Shown here: positions 63,932 through 64,000 of the stretch, piece by piece | Position numbering within the stretch: position 1 is the stretch's first letter | How the letters are laid out: each line of letters opens with the position of its first letter | Assembly (NCBI RefSeq): GCF_019645815.1 | Contig: NZ_CP080997.1 | Location: 4,406,880 to 4,470,879 of the forward strand | Direction of reading: 5' to 3' | DNA from: Mycolicibacter heraklionensis | Lineage (GTDB): Bacteria > Actinomycetota > Actinomycetes > Mycobacteriales > Mycobacteriaceae | DNA length: 64,000 nt | Program-made: the position numbers and the translations under genes | Notes under the pieces: model-generated | Told to the model about the DNA's origin: nothing | What the model saw: only the letters and a program-made list of their open reading frames with translations | The model's database searches: none

Positions 63932-64000
63932 GTGAGTAAACGTCTGGTGGCAGTCTCGGGTGCACTCTTGGCTGCGGTCGCATTCGCAGGTAGCGCGACG
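63932..64000 (+). CDS. Exported protein, N-terminus only (truncated by window edge)
   Basis: 23 visible codons: basic start SKRLVA, then hydrophobic VSGALLAAVAFAG and SAT, a signal peptide. Too short to say whether it is a lipoprotein. Divergent from cysS, with a leaderless-type promoter. Confidence 0.6.
   Translation, partial: MSKRLVAVSGALLAAVAFAGSAT

Overview
The window is high-GC mycobacterial DNA. From 3.4 kb to 63.8 kb its backbone follows, in order and orientation, the M. tuberculosis steroid-catabolism region from Rv3548c to Rv3580c (recalled gene order): two SDRs, echA20-ipdA-ipdB-ipdC, fadA6/kstR2/ipdF/fadE30, fadD3-fadE31-fadE32-fadE33, an aminotransferase, hsaB/hsaC/hsaA, kshB, an Rv3572-like gene, fadE34, kstR, an MBL protein, an ArsB-like transporter, rlmB and cysS. 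A glycine-rich PGRS-type exported protein, KstR and KstR2 operators, DosR-like boxes and leaderless TANNNT promoters all fit Mycobacteriaceae. The species cannot be fixed from the sequence alone.

Layout. 0-3.2 kb: 5'-truncated LuxR-type regulator and a membrane desaturase/hydroxylase with a near-perfect DosR box upstream. 3.4-8.6 kb: KstR2-controlled SDR pair and the divergent echA20-ipdABC operon. 8.6-16.1 kb: accessory island with an endonuclease-fold protein flanked by two copies of a palindromic repeat, a VOC protein, a DUF899 protein divergent from a TetR across a 39-bp inverted repeat, a PGRS protein lacking a PE domain, and a second TetR. 16.1-24.5 kb: KstR2-controlled operons fadE30-ipdF-kstR2-fadA6 and fadD3-fadE31-fadE32-fadE33. 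24.5-31.1 kb: a choloylglycine-hydrolase-family amidase, a secreted lipase, the aminotransferase, a hemophore-like protein, an unknown protein, an alpha/beta hydrolase and a decayed membrane-protein gene. 31.1-35.6 kb: hsaA-hsaC-hsaB and kshB around KstR boxes. 35.6-54 kb: an insertion relative to M. tuberculosis, with a diflavin nitrate reductase (nasN type) and a compact trehalose/alpha-glucan cluster (treX-treY-treZ, malQ, treS-mak, glgB). 54-64 kb: fadE34, kstR, MFS, MBL, ArsB-like, GDPD, rlmB, cysS and the start of an exported protein.

How the genes work together. KshB, HsaA, HsaB and HsaC open and cleave steroid rings A and B. FadD3, the FadE proteins, IpdF, EchA20, IpdA/B, IpdC and FadA6 degrade the C and D rings. 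KstR (through FadE34 and the ksh/hsa boxes) and KstR2 (through two divergent operators) control the two phases. In the sugar block, TreX/Y/Z release trehalose from glycogen, TreS and Mak convert trehalose to maltose-1-phosphate, and GlgB branches glucan.

Most notable points. (1) glgE, the maltosyltransferase that should consume maltose-1-phosphate, survives only as a 97-codon internally deleted remnant directly upstream of intact glgB, while treS and mak are intact. (2) hsaD is absent from its usual place between hsaC and hsaA, and nat is absent too. (3) Alpha-glucan genes that are scattered in M. tuberculosis are gathered into one block inside the steroid locus. (4) There are two DosR-like palindromes and three copies of a 56-60 bp palindromic intergenic repeat.
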